Under the pieces are notes generated by a model. That model was not told the origin of the DNA, made no database searches, and worked only from the letters and a program-made list of their open reading frames with translations. DNA of 38,312 nucleotides from JBBQRS01 sp038214535 (GTDB lineage Bacteria > Chloroflexota > Anaerolineae > CG2-30-64-16): contig JBBQRS010000041.1 of assembly GCA_038214535.1 (NCBI GenBank), forward strand, positions 1 through 38,312, read 5' to 3'. This document shows positions 1 through 7,817 of the stretch, one piece after another. Every line of letters starts with the position of its first letter. The stretch's first letter is position 1. The translations under genes and the position numbers were made by a program.

Positions 1-93
1 CGAGCGCACATCAGCGTCTTTCGTCTGCCGGTATAACCGCCGCAACGCGCTGCGTTCTGGCTCGTCCAATTGGATGAAGCGTCCGGGTCGCAT
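1..93 (-). CDS. IS630-like transposase, N-terminal fragment cut by the window edge
   Basis: Reading leftward from an ATG at 93, 31 codons run open to the window edge. The peptide begins MRPGRFIQLDEPERSALRRL and continues with a charged helix, the style of the N-terminal helix-turn-helix region of IS630/Tc1-type transposases (DNA binding at the element ends, later DDE catalysis). A good Shine-Dalgarno GGAGG lies 7 nt upstream of the ATG (complement of 101-105). The rest of the gene is outside the window, so family assignment rests only on N-terminal resemblance, and whether the copy is intact cannot be judged. Confidence 0.55.
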   Translation of the reverse strand, partial: MRPGRFIQLDEPERSALRRLYRQTKDADVRS

Positions 94-172
94 GGGGTAG
101 CCTCCAAGTACAAAGCTGAGCTACCACCATCCTAAACCCAGGCGTCAATCCCCGACCACTTTTGTGGAGCTA
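1..172 (-). mobile_element. Probable left end of an insertion sequence
   Basis: The transposase start at 93 is followed by about 80 nt of non-coding sequence. At 154-168 lies a small inverted repeat (CCAC TTTT GTGG), ending next to a TA dinucleotide at 171-172. IS630-family elements insert at TA, so this is a reasonable guess for the element end. The partner end is outside the window, so the boundary is unproven. Confidence 0.3.
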
Positions 173-206
173 TTTAGAGTCCATCCGAAAACTGCGCGTT
201 GCGCTT

Positions 207-267
207 CTTCGTAGTCACGGCTTCAGCCGTTGTCATGCCCCCAACGGCTGAAGCCGTGACTACGAAG
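207..267. repeat. Family A palindrome, copy 1 (perfect 26-bp arms)
   Basis: Left arm 207-232 and right arm 242-267 are exact reverse complements over 26 bp around a 9-nt loop. The arm core CGGCTTCAGCCG is itself nearly palindromic and recurs in family A copies at 14926-14995, 16141-16210 and 38261-38312. An outer short inverted repeat (TCCATCCG at 180-187, CGGATAGA at 303-310) brackets this copy. It lies between the IS end and the rpsU promoter. Confidence 0.85.
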
Positions 268-357
268 GTTTCGGTCAGGAGACATGATGATCTGGGAATA
301 TGCGGATAGATTCTTCAAGCGGCCCGGCGTCGCCACGTGGGACGGGGGCGCGCCATT

Positions 358-387
358 TTGACATAAATGACCGTTCTGCGCTATACT
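358..387 (+). promoter_or_regulatory. Strong sigma-70 promoter
   Basis: A perfect -35 TTGACA (358-363) and a -10 TATACT (382-387) are separated by 18 bp, predicting transcription from about 394. The same CTATACTTG -10 context recurs at the promoter at 15019-15047. It should drive the structured leader or small RNA at 394-556 and, by readthrough, rpsU. Confidence 0.8.
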
Positions 388-393
388 TGTGAT

Positions 394-556
394 AGCCCTA
401 ATCCGTGCACGTTTCCGTCACTGGGAGCGCTTATGGCCTGAGCGGAGTTGTAAGCTTCTGAACGCCCGAGTCGTCGCGTAAAGCGCATACAACGCATTGG
501 CCTCGCCGCTTCGAGTTTGTGATCTGGGCCTCACCGCAAGGTGAGGTTTGTTATTT
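394..556 (+). ncRNA. Candidate structured small RNA or rpsU attenuator leader
   Basis: This interval runs from the predicted start of the 358-387 promoter to an intrinsic terminator (529-556), giving a transcript of about 160 nt. Pairings found by eye form an extended rod: 395-398 with 526-529, 417-421 with 519-523, 440-445 with 506-511, 447-452 with 488-493, and 454-457 with 481-484, separated by large internal loops. Size and rod shape are compatible with 6S RNA, which binds sigma-70 RNA polymerase, but no family-specific motif is recognised. The alternative is a 5' leader that attenuates rpsU, since no second promoter is evident before 614. I see no SRP RNA, tmRNA or RNase P signature. Confidence 0.45.
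529..556 (+). terminator. Intrinsic terminator upstream of rpsU
   Basis: Stem CCTCACC (529-535) and GGTGAGG (540-546) closes a GCAA tetraloop and is followed by the T-rich tail TTTGTTATTT (547-556). The 7-bp GC-rich stem, GNRA loop and U-tract are textbook. Because rpsU starts only 58 nt later, it either ends a separate small RNA or acts as an attenuator. Confidence 0.75.
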
Positions 557-613
557 CACGGGCAGGATTGTGCATAACGGGTTAACTGTGGACAGGAAGG
601 GAGGTGAGACCGT

Positions 614-826
614 ATGGCAACTGTAGTCCTTCGACCGGGGGAATCTCAGGAGTCGCTGCTGAAGCGCTTCCGCAAGGAAGTCATGAAACAGCGCATTCTG
701 CCGACTGTGCGCAAGAAACGCTGGTTTACCCCGCCGAGTGAGTTGCGCCGGCTCAAGAAGCAGAAAGCGATCCGCAAGGCTCGCCAGGCGCAGCGCCGGC
801 GTGAGGGTCGCGAGAGCATTCGCTGA
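614..826 (+). CDS. rpsU: 30S ribosomal protein S21
   Basis: This 70-residue, very basic protein matches bacterial S21: N-terminal strand VVLRPGES, then LLKRFRKEV, and a lysine/arginine-rich C-terminal helix (RRLKKQKAIRKARQ). S21 sits near the anti-Shine-Dalgarno end of 16S rRNA and helps base-pairing with mRNA during initiation. The ATG is preceded by GGAGGTGA at 600-607, an almost full complement of the 16S tail, 6 nt away. Expression probably comes from the promoter at 358-387 through the terminator at 529-556, so attenuation is possible. infA, another initiation component, follows 102 nt downstream. Length and motifs are normal for the family. Confidence 0.95.
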   Translation: MATVVLRPGESQESLLKRFRKEVMKQRILPTVRKKRWFTPPSELRRLKKQKAIRKARQAQRRREGRESIR

Positions 827-838
827 TTATGTAAAATA

Positions 839-900
839 ACACCGGCGTCACGGTTGTTAACCGTTATGCCAACGGTATAGCGTGTTGTGGGCGCCGGTGT
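839..900 (+). promoter_or_regulatory. Structured rpsU-infA intergenic leader with alternative hairpins
   Basis: A 9-bp stem ACACCGGCG (839-847) / CGCCGGTGT (892-900) encloses two mutually exclusive small hairpins: CGGTT (851-855) with AACCG (859-863), and CCGTT (861-865) with AACGG (871-875). They overlap at 861-863 and cannot form together. No T-run follows, so it is not a clean terminator. It may stabilise or regulate the infA message; no known riboswitch class is recognised. Confidence 0.5.
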
Positions 901-928
901 CAAAGTTTGTTCAGGAAGGTAATTGTAC

Positions 929-1165
929 GTGCCCAAGCAAGAGGATAAGCTGACGGTGGATGGCAAGGTGGTTGAGGCGCTGCCCAACACCAATTTCCGC
1001 GTCGAGCTCGACAACGGCTACGAAGTGCTGGCCTACCTCTCCGGCAAGATGCGCAAGTACTACATCCGGGTCCTGTTGGGTGATCGTGTGCGGGTTGAGT
1101 TATCGCCTTACGATCTCACCAAGGGGCGGATTGTGTACCGGCATCGGGGCGTAGGTGGGGCGTAG
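929..1165 (+). CDS. infA: Translation initiation factor IF-1
   Basis: This S1-like OB-fold protein of 78 residues contains family landmarks in order: VDGKVVEALPNTNFRVEL, YLSGKMRKYYIRVLLGDRV and ELSPYDLTKGRIVYR. IF-1 binds the 30S A site and cooperates with IF-2 and IF-3. An upstream TTG at 923 is only 3 nt from the Shine-Dalgarno AGGAAGG (913-919), whereas the GTG at 929 is 9 nt away and yields the family-like start (M)PKQEDKLTV, so GTG was chosen. infA usually lies in the spc ribosomal operon near secY, map or rpmJ; here it follows rpsU alone. Identity is certain; the start codon is likely. Confidence 0.95.
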   Translation: MPKQEDKLTVDGKVVEALPNTNFRVELDNGYEVLAYLSGKMRKYYIRVLLGDRVRVELSPYDLTKGRIVYRHRGVGGA

Positions 1166-1305
1166 CACGAAGCGACAGAGGTTTCAGGTGAGGCGTTGAG
1201 AAACGTCACGTCTACCTGATCTGTCGGCGCGTCACCCGTTCGGCAAATGCGTGTGCGAGGGGTTGACAAGCCGTGTTATAATAAAATCGCATCAACGCAA
1301 GCCCT

Positions 1306-1335
1306 AATGGGCGGTGGGTTCAGCCACCGCCCATT
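1306..1335 (+). other. 12-bp stem-loop in the methyltransferase leader
   Basis: AATGGGCGGTGG (1306-1317) pairs perfectly with CCACCGCCCATT (1324-1335) around a 6-nt loop. A -10-like TATAAT at 1277-1282 lies just upstream. No strong U-tract follows, so it could be a weak terminator for infA or a leader structure of the downstream gene. Confidence 0.55.
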
Positions 1336-1370
1336 TCGCATATTAATTGGGATAGCCGTGCGGCGAGAAA

Positions 1371-1386
1371 TGTTTCACGTGAAACA
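1371..1386. promoter_or_regulatory. parS centromere-like site (ParB binding), perfect consensus
   Basis: TGTTTCACGTGAAACA is a perfect 16-bp palindrome identical to the bacterial parS consensus bound by ParB (Spo0J); flanking A and T extend the symmetry to 18 bp (1370-1387). By eye this is the only copy in the window. parS nucleates ParB spreading, SMC loading and ParA-driven origin segregation, and normally lies in the origin region. The site falls between the candidate promoter and the probable start of the methyltransferase gene, so ParB could also affect that gene. Chance occurrence of a fixed 16-mer here is negligible. Confidence 0.9.
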
Positions 1387-1414
1387 TGCCCAAACGCACC
1401 CCCCGGAGCAGGTC

Positions 1415-2317
1415 GTGGATCAGAGCCAGGCAATTTGTAATTACGAAGGAACCAGCTACAGGGCGCGCTTTTGGGAGGGTCAGGGTCGAGACTACGAGAA
1501 TCTTGCTGAACGGATCGCGCTGCAAAAGCTTTTGCCGCCGCAGGGTGAGCGCCTGGTAGAGATCGGCGCCGGGTTTGGCCGCCTGGCCGATCTGTATGCC
1601 GGTTATCGGCGGGTTGTGCTGTTGGATTATGCGAAATCGGGTTTGAAAGAAGCTCAGGAGCGCCTGGGGCGCGATGGTCGGTTCATTTACGTGGCGGCCA
1701 ATCTCTATCATTTGCCCCTTGCGCCTGGAAGCATGGATACCGCGTTGACGGTGCGTGTCTTGCACCATGTTGCGGATATCCCCGCGGCGCTGGATCAAAT
1801 CGCCGCTGCGCTCCGCCCCGACGGTAGCTTTATCCTTGAGTTTGCTAACAAGCGGAATCTCAAGGCGATTGCCCGCTATTTGCTGCGCCGCCAGGATTGG
1901 TCGCCTTTTGCCCCCGAACCATACGAGTTTGTCTCGCTTAACTACGACTTCAATCCTGAGTGGATGGCCGAGAAGCTGGCGCTGGCGGGCTTTCGGATAG
2001 ATCAAGGGTTAGCTGTCTCTCACTTCCGGCACCCGGCTCTTAAGCGGGTCGTGCCTGCGTCTGCCCTGGCGCGCCTGGATGGACTGCTGCAGGGGCCGAG
2101 CGCCGGGCTGAAGCTGGCGCCCAGCCTCTTCGTCAAGGCGCATCTGCGCGAGGCGGCTGCCCCGACGTCTGACGCGTTGTTGTGCTGCCCCGCTTGCGGC
2201 AGCGTGGCGTTGGAATCGGGCGCTGATGGCTTGCGGTGTGGCGGCTGTGGGCGCATCTGGCCTAATGATGACGGCATTTTAGATCTGCGGTGGCCTCGCC
2301 CCGAACGCGTCGAGTAA
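1415..2317 (+). CDS. Class I SAM methyltransferase with C-terminal zinc ribbon
   Basis: A Rossmann-type methyltransferase domain (motif I VEIGAGFGRL near residues 48-57, acidic residue in LLDYAKS, VRVLHHV post-II region) is followed by a Cys4 ribbon (C258, C261, C275, C278) of Trm112/YbaR type ending PNDDGILDLR. Such fusions methylate small molecules or macromolecules; the substrate is not predictable here. The open frame extends upstream to 1247, but that region contains a hairpin and parS, which would be read as MFHVKH. The GTG at 1415 has a good Shine-Dalgarno GGAG (1405-1408) 6 nt upstream, so it was chosen (300 residues). An ATG at 1370 inside parS is the alternative. rpoD follows after 197 nt. 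Confidence 0.8.
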   Translation: MDQSQAICNYEGTSYRARFWEGQGRDYENLAERIALQKLLPPQGERLVEIGAGFGRLADLYAGYRRVVLLDYAKSGLKEAQERLGRDGRFIYVAANLYHLPLAPGSMDTALTVRVLHHVADIPAALDQIAAALRPDGSFILEFANKRNLKAIARYLLRRQDWSPFAPEPYEFVSLNYDFNPEWMAEKLALAGFRIDQGLAVSHFRHPALKRVVPASALARLDGLLQGPSAGLKLAPSLFVKAHLREAAAPTSDALLCCPACGSVALESGADGLRCGGCGRIWPNDDGILDLRWPRPERVE

Positions 2318-2454
2318 ACTTGATGAGGCGGGGAATTCATACCCGATCAGGGTACTAGACCACGTATTTTGTTAAGCTTCGGTGATATTATCCCTATAGC
2401 AGTTCGATATGCGGCGATTCACTCGCTATTGTGCGAGGCCGCATGATGCTGCTT

Positions 2455-2470
2455 CCGGCGTGACCGCCGG
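2455..2470 (+). other. Stem-loop in the rpoD leader
   Basis: CCGGCG (2455-2460) and CGCCGG (2465-2470) form a 6-bp GC hairpin with a TGAC loop, 44 nt before the rpoD start. A further GCGGC/GCCGC pair (2411-2415, 2438-2442) lies upstream. Function unknown. A convincing -35/-10 pair for rpoD was not found, although TATTAT (2386-2391) is -10-like. Confidence 0.35.
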
Positions 2471-2514
2471 TGTGGGGCCTTGCCCTGACCGGGCGGTGAG
2501 AGGAGCGTGCGCTT

Positions 2515-3735
<1,221 letters not shown>

Positions 3736-3749
3736 CGTCTGTCCAGGAA

Positions 3750-3806
3750 TTCGTAGTCTAGTCCCTTGTGGGCGCCGACGACGGGCACAAGGCCCTGCAC
3801 TACGAA
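3750..3806. repeat. Family B palindrome, copy 1 (degenerate)
   Basis: TTCGTAGT (3750-3757) pairs with ACTACGAA (3799-3806), and the inner arms carry CCCTTGTG and CACAAGG. About 18 of 24 arm positions pair. The sequence TAGTCTAG-CCCTTGTGGGCG is shared with the repeats at 19140-19199 and 32595-32680. It lies just downstream of the rpoD stop. Confidence 0.7.
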
Positions 3807-3836
3807 ACTCGTAACATAAGCGGTTCTTGAGTATAT

Positions 3837-3871
3837 AAAAGAGGGGAGCGGATCATCCGCTCCCCTCTTTT
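3837..3871. terminator. Bidirectional intrinsic terminator between rpoD and the convergent HAD gene
   Basis: An A-run (3837-3840), the 13-nt arm GAGGGGAGCGGAT (3841-3853), its exact complement (3855-3867) and a T-run from 3868 form a near-perfect palindrome. The U-tract is present on either strand, so it can end both the rpoD transcript and the leftward operon ending at 3887. Confidence 0.92.
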
Positions 3872-3886
3872 TATTGCTCACACGGA

Positions 3887-4507
3887 TTATTCGCAAGGCT
3901 CGTTTTGCGTCAGTTCGGCAATCGCCTGCCGGGCCGCGGCCGGGTCCTGGAAGTGAATCGCCTGCATCCCCAACGCGCGCGCGGCTTCTACATTCTCGAT
4001 GACATCATCCACGAAGAGCGCTTCTTCGGGCGCGGCGCCGGCGCGCGCCAGCGCAATGCGATAGATGCGCGGATCGGGCTTCATGATCCCCTCTTCCGCT
4101 GATATGGTAACGCTGTCAAAGTGGTCCAGCACGCCATAGCGCTCGCCGAAAGCCTGCCGCGCCCCGCCGCCCGCGTTGCTGAGCAAGCCCAGGTGGTATC
4201 TTGCCGCGCGCAAGCGGTCTATCTCGGCCAGCAATTTGGCGTCTATCACGTCCTGGGCAAAGAAATGTCTCCGGAACCGCTCCAGACTGTCGCCGCTGAC
4301 CCCGATGCGCCGGCCGACCCAGTCCCAATGCTCATCCTCGGTCCATTGACCCAGTTGCTCGGCGTAACCGTTTTCCACGCCGAACACGATGTCGTTGAGT
4401 TCGCTGACGGGGATGTTCAACCGGCGCGACCACGATTCCCGGCGCGCCTGGCTCTGTGTGCGCACCAGCACGCCGCCAAAGTCGAAGATGACTGCTTTTA
4501 GCGACAA
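3887..4507 (-). CDS. HAD-superfamily hydrolase (subfamily IA)
   Basis: This 206-residue phosphatase-like protein carries the four HAD motifs: nucleophile motif I AVIFDFGGVL (Asp9), motif II LLSNAG, motif III Lys in IMKPDPRIY, and motif IV LFVDDVIENV. The DFGGV form, lacking the second Asp of DxDGT, is seen in YihX-like and related sugar-phosphatase branches, so a sugar phosphate is a plausible but unproven substrate. The start is taken as a TTG at 4507 with GGAGG 7 nt upstream; the longer open frame into the neighbour gives a low-complexity shadow sequence. It overlaps the glycosyltransferase stop by 10 nt, which implies translational coupling and perhaps work on a related sugar. Confidence 0.85.
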   Translation of the reverse strand: MSLKAVIFDFGGVLVRTQSQARRESWSRRLNIPVSELNDIVFGVENGYAEQLGQWTEDEHWDWVGRRIGVSGDSLERFRRHFFAQDVIDAKLLAEIDRLRAARYHLGLLSNAGGGARQAFGERYGVLDHFDSVTISAEEGIMKPDPRIYRIALARAGAAPEEALFVDDVIENVEAARALGMQAIHFQDPAAARQAIAELTQNEPCE

Positions 4508-5817
4508 TCGTCTGCCTCCAGTTCCGGCGCTGCCGCCAGTTCCAGGCGCGCGGCCGGGATCGGCGCAGGGACGCCGAGCACCTCCGCGTAAACCGCCAGC
4601 GTCTCGTCCGCAATGATCCGCCAGTCGAAGCGTTCGGCCCACTGGCGCGCCTGGCGACCCAACTGGCGGCGTAACTGATCCTGGGTGATGATCAGCCCGA
4701 TCTTGTAGGACAACGCTTCGGCGTCGCCGCTGGCCACCAGATACCCGTTAAAGCCGTCCGCGATGTTCAACGACAGGCCGCCTACATCCGTGGCGATGAC
4801 CGGCGTGCCGCACGCCATCGCCTCAAGGGCAACCATGCCGAACGATTCGTAATGCGAAGGCACGACTACCGTGCTGGCCGCGTTATAGTAATCCACCAGG
4901 GTATCCTGATCGCGCGATCCCAAGAAAGTCACCAGATCGCTCACGCCGAGCTCGGCGCGCAACTGGTCCAATCGGCGCAGTTCGTCATCCGTGGATGGGT
5001 CGCCGTGACCGCCGATGATGACCAGACTGACCTCATCACGCAGCGCGGGGTTGCGTTTGAGCAGCAGCGCCATCGCGCGGATCAGCAGGTCAATCCCTTT
5101 GATGGGTTGGATGCGGCCGACAAACAGCACCATGCTCTGCTCCGGGGGCAAGCCGATGCTGGCGCGTGCTTCCTCGCAGGGGATGGGGCGAAAGAGCGTG
5201 AGGTCCACGCCCGGCGGCACGATGGCGATCTTCGCCGGGTCGGCGTCATACAGCGTTTGCATCTGCTCGCGTTCGAGGGTGGTCGCCGCGATGATCCGAT
5301 CCGCCGACCGCATGATCTCAGCTTCGCACTCGGCGCGCAACGCGGGTTCCAACTCGCCCGGCGTCTGCGCCACCTGGTTCTTCAGGCGCGCCAGCGTGTG
5401 ATACATATGGACGATGGGCGTGCCCCAGGCATTGCGCAACTCCTCTGCGACCAGCCCCGAGAGCCAGTAGTGGCTGTGCAGGATGTCGTAGCGGATATCC
5501 TGCGCCTCTGCGAACTCACGAACGCCCGCGGTGAACTCCGGCAGGTGATCGTAGATCAGGTTCTTGTTGTAAGGTTCCTGAGGGCCGGCGGGCAGGTGGA
5601 TGATCCGGATAGTCTCGCCGAGCCGGCGACTGATGCGCGGGATGCCGGGATTCTGCTGGCGGGTGAACACGTCCACGAAGATGCCGCGCCGGCCAAACTC
5701 GCGGGCCAACTCGCGCACGTAGACGTTCATCCCGCCGGTTTCCTTGCCGCCCAGCGTTGCCAGCGGGCACGTATGAACGGACAACATGCAGATGTGTTGG
5801 ATGGAATTATTGTTCAT
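4498..5817 (-). CDS. GT4-family glycosyltransferase (MshA/sucrose-synthase-like)
   Basis: A two-domain GT-B retaining glycosyltransferase of 439 residues. N-terminal acceptor-domain signatures are HTCPLATLGGKETGGMNVYV (15-34) and HSHYWLSG; C-terminal nucleotide-sugar signatures are VPPGVD, FVGRIQPIKGIDLLI and the EX7E motif ESFGMVALEA followed by CGTPVIATDVGG. The GGKETGGMNVYV loop is typical of the branch containing D-inositol-3-phosphate GlcNAc transferase and sucrose-phosphate synthase; nothing else shows mycothiol synthesis, so the product is unknown. The ATG at 5817 (MNNNSIQHIC) is chosen without a strong Shine-Dalgarno. It lies 60 nt downstream of gyrB in the same direction, with a 12-bp hairpin between. 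Confidence 0.85.
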   Translation of the reverse strand: MNNNSIQHICMLSVHTCPLATLGGKETGGMNVYVRELAREFGRRGIFVDVFTRQQNPGIPRISRRLGETIRIIHLPAGPQEPYNKNLIYDHLPEFTAGVREFAEAQDIRYDILHSHYWLSGLVAEELRNAWGTPIVHMYHTLARLKNQVAQTPGELEPALRAECEAEIMRSADRIIAATTLEREQMQTLYDADPAKIAIVPPGVDLTLFRPIPCEEARASIGLPPEQSMVLFVGRIQPIKGIDLLIRAMALLLKRNPALRDEVSLVIIGGHGDPSTDDELRRLDQLRAELGVSDLVTFLGSRDQDTLVDYYNAASTVVVPSHYESFGMVALEAMACGTPVIATDVGGLSLNIADGFNGYLVASGDAEALSYKIGLIITQDQLRRQLGRQARQWAERFDWRIIADETLAVYAEVLGVPAPIPAARLELAAAPELEADDCR

Positions 5818-5840
5818 CGCGTCGGACCGAAGCAATGGCG

Positions 5841-5868
5841 TCCCCGATCGCGCCAACGCGATCGGGGA
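5841..5868. other. Perfect 12-bp stem-loop between gyrB and the GT4 gene
   Basis: TCCCCGATCGCG (5841-5852) and CGCGATCGGGGA (5857-5868) are exact complements around a CCAA loop. No T-run follows on the transcribed (minus) strand, so it may be an attenuator, an RNA-processing or stability element, or a partial terminator that lowers downstream expression relative to gyrB. Confidence 0.6.
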
Positions 5869-5877
5869 CAGGGCTGT

Positions 5878-7806
5878 TTACACGTCCAGGTTGCGCACTT
5901 TCTTGGCGTGGCTCTGGATAAAGCGCTTACGTGGGGCCACTTCGCTGCCCATCAGCATGTCAAAGGTGCGGTCGGCGGCGGCGGCGTCATCCACGGTGAC
6001 TTGCAGCAGTATCCGGTTGGCCGGGTTCATCGTGGTTTCCCATAACTGGTCGGGGTTCATCTCGCCCAGACCCTTGTAGCGTTGCAGGTTCACGCCCTGC
6101 ATTCCGCCCAGCTCCTTGACAATCTCTTCACGTTCGGCCTCCGTGTAGGCGTAGCGCGCCTCTTTGCCCTTTTTGACGAGGTAGAGCGGCGGCTGTGCGA
6201 TGAAGAGATGCCCTTCTTCGATCAGTTTCGGCATATAGCGGAAGAACATCGTCAACAGCAGGGTGCGAATGTGGCTGCCGTCCACGTCGGCGTCGGTCAT
6301 GATGACTGCCCGGCCGTAGCGCAGGTTGGTCGAGTCGAACGTGTCGCCGATGCCGCTGCCCAGGGCCTGCACCAGCGCCTGGATCTCTCTGTTCGCCAGC
6401 GACTTGTCGAGGCGTGATTTCTCTACGTTGAGGATCTTGCCGCGCAACGGCAGGATCGCCTGGAAGCGCCGGTCACGCCCCTGCTTGGCGCTGCCGCCTG
6501 CCGAGTCGCCCTCGACGATGTAGAGCTCGCACTTGGCCGGGTCGCGTTCCGAGCAATCGGCCAGCTTGCCGGGCAGAGTCAGGCTTTCCAGGGCGCTCTT
6601 GCGGATCACCAGATCGCGCGCCTTGCGCGCCGCGTCACGCGCCCGGCTCGAGGTGACGCACTTTTCGACGATCTTGCGCGCCTCGCGCGGGTTCTTTTCC
6701 ATCCACTCCATGAAGGATTCGGCGACCACCGATTCCACCTGGTTGCGGATTTCCGCGTTCAGCAGCTTGACCTTGGTCTGCGACTCGAACTGCGGATCGG
6801 CCAGTTTGACGCTCACGATGGCCGTCAGGCCTTCGCGCGTATCCTCGCCCGTGAAGTTCGGGTCGCTATCTTTCAGCATCCCCTGGCGCTTGGCCCAATC
6901 GTTGATCGTCCGGGTGATGGCCGAGCGCAGGCCGGTCAGATGCGTGCCGCCGTCGGGCGTGTTGATGGTGTTTGCGAACGAGTACACCGACTCGTTGAAG
7001 CCGTCGTTGTACTGGATGGCGGCCTCGACCACCGAGCCGTCCACCGTCCGCTCGCAGTAGACCGGATCGTGCAGGGTGCCGCGATTCTTGTTCAAGTATC
7101 TTACAAAGCTACTGACGCCGCCTTCAAAGTAGAAGGTCATGAAGCGCGCGCCGTTATCGGTGCGTTCGTCCGTGAACTCAATGGTCAGGCCGCGGTTGAG
7201 GAAGGCCATCTCGCGGAAACGCTGCACCAGCGTATCAAAGCGGAAGTTGGTTTCCTCGAAGATCGTCGCGTCCGGCATGAAGGTGGTGCGGGTACCGGTC
7301 GCGCCGTCAGTGACCTTGCCGATGAGCTTGACATCTTCCTGCGGCACGCCGCGGTGATAGCGCTGGGAGTACACATGCCCCCCCACGCGCACCTCGACCA
7401 CCAGCCAATCGGACAACGCGTTTACTGCCGAAACGCCCACGCCGTGCAGGCCGCCGGAGACTTTATACGCCCCGCTGCCGAACTTGCCGCCGGCATGGAG
7501 CTTGGTCATCACGACTTCCAGGGCCGACTTGCCGGTATGTCTATGGATATCCACCGGGATGCCGCGGCCCCAGTCTTCCACGGTCACGCTGCCGTCGGGA
7601 TGAATCATGACCGCGATGCGGTCGCAATAACCCGCCATCGCCTCATCAATGGAGTTGTCCACGACCTCGTTGACCATATGGTGCAGCGCCTTGACATCGG
7701 TGCCGCCGATGTACATGCCGGGACGCCTGCGCACGGCCTCCAGGCCTTCGAGCACCTGGATATCATCGGCCGTATAATGATTAGGTCGGTTTGTTTGTTC
7801 TGCCAA
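5878..7806 (-). CDS. gyrB: DNA gyrase subunit B
   Basis: A 642-residue type IIA topoisomerase ATPase subunit that, with GyrA, introduces negative supercoils. Visible elements: GHKL ATP-binding motifs NEVVDNSIDEA (46-56), GRGIPVD (80-86) and GGLHGVGVSAVNAL (118-131); TOPRIM motifs YIVEGDSAGG and MTDADVDGSHIRTLLL; and the C-terminal RYKGLGEMNPDQLWETTM, typical of GyrB rather than a distant ParE. It has the short bacterial form without the enterobacterial insertion. The start is a TTG at 7806 behind GAGGTGG, giving AEQTNRPNHYTADDIQVLEG. Only 11 nt separate it from the upstream membrane-protein gene. dnaA, dnaN, recF and gyrA are not in the window. Confidence 0.96.
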   Translation of the reverse strand: MAEQTNRPNHYTADDIQVLEGLEAVRRRPGMYIGGTDVKALHHMVNEVVDNSIDEAMAGYCDRIAVMIHPDGSVTVEDWGRGIPVDIHRHTGKSALEVVMTKLHAGGKFGSGAYKVSGGLHGVGVSAVNALSDWLVVEVRVGGHVYSQRYHRGVPQEDVKLIGKVTDGATGTRTTFMPDATIFEETNFRFDTLVQRFREMAFLNRGLTIEFTDERTDNGARFMTFYFEGGVSSFVRYLNKNRGTLHDPVYCERTVDGSVVEAAIQYNDGFNESVYSFANTINTPDGGTHLTGLRSAITRTINDWAKRQGMLKDSDPNFTGEDTREGLTAIVSVKLADPQFESQTKVKLLNAEIRNQVESVVAESFMEWMEKNPREARKIVEKCVTSSRARDAARKARDLVIRKSALESLTLPGKLADCSERDPAKCELYIVEGDSAGGSAKQGRDRRFQAILPLRGKILNVEKSRLDKSLANREIQALVQALGSGIGDTFDSTNLRYGRAVIMTDADVDGSHIRTLLLTMFFRYMPKLIEEGHLFIAQPPLYLVKKGKEARYAYTEAEREEIVKELGGMQGVNLQRYKGLGEMNPDQLWETTMNPANRILLQVTVDDAAAADRTFDMLMGSEVAPRKRFIQSHAKKVRNLDV

Positions 7807-7817
7807 CGCTCTCCACC

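Noticed and set aside
569..577. A DnaA-box 9-mer (TTATGCACA on the minus strand), with a weaker match nearby
   Set aside because: About one 9-mer with a single free position is expected by chance in 38 kb on both strands; there is no cluster, so this is not evidence for an origin.
1263..1282. TTGACA and TATAAT close together
   Set aside because: They are only 8 bp apart, so they cannot be the -35 and -10 of one promoter; TATAAT alone is a weak -10 candidate.
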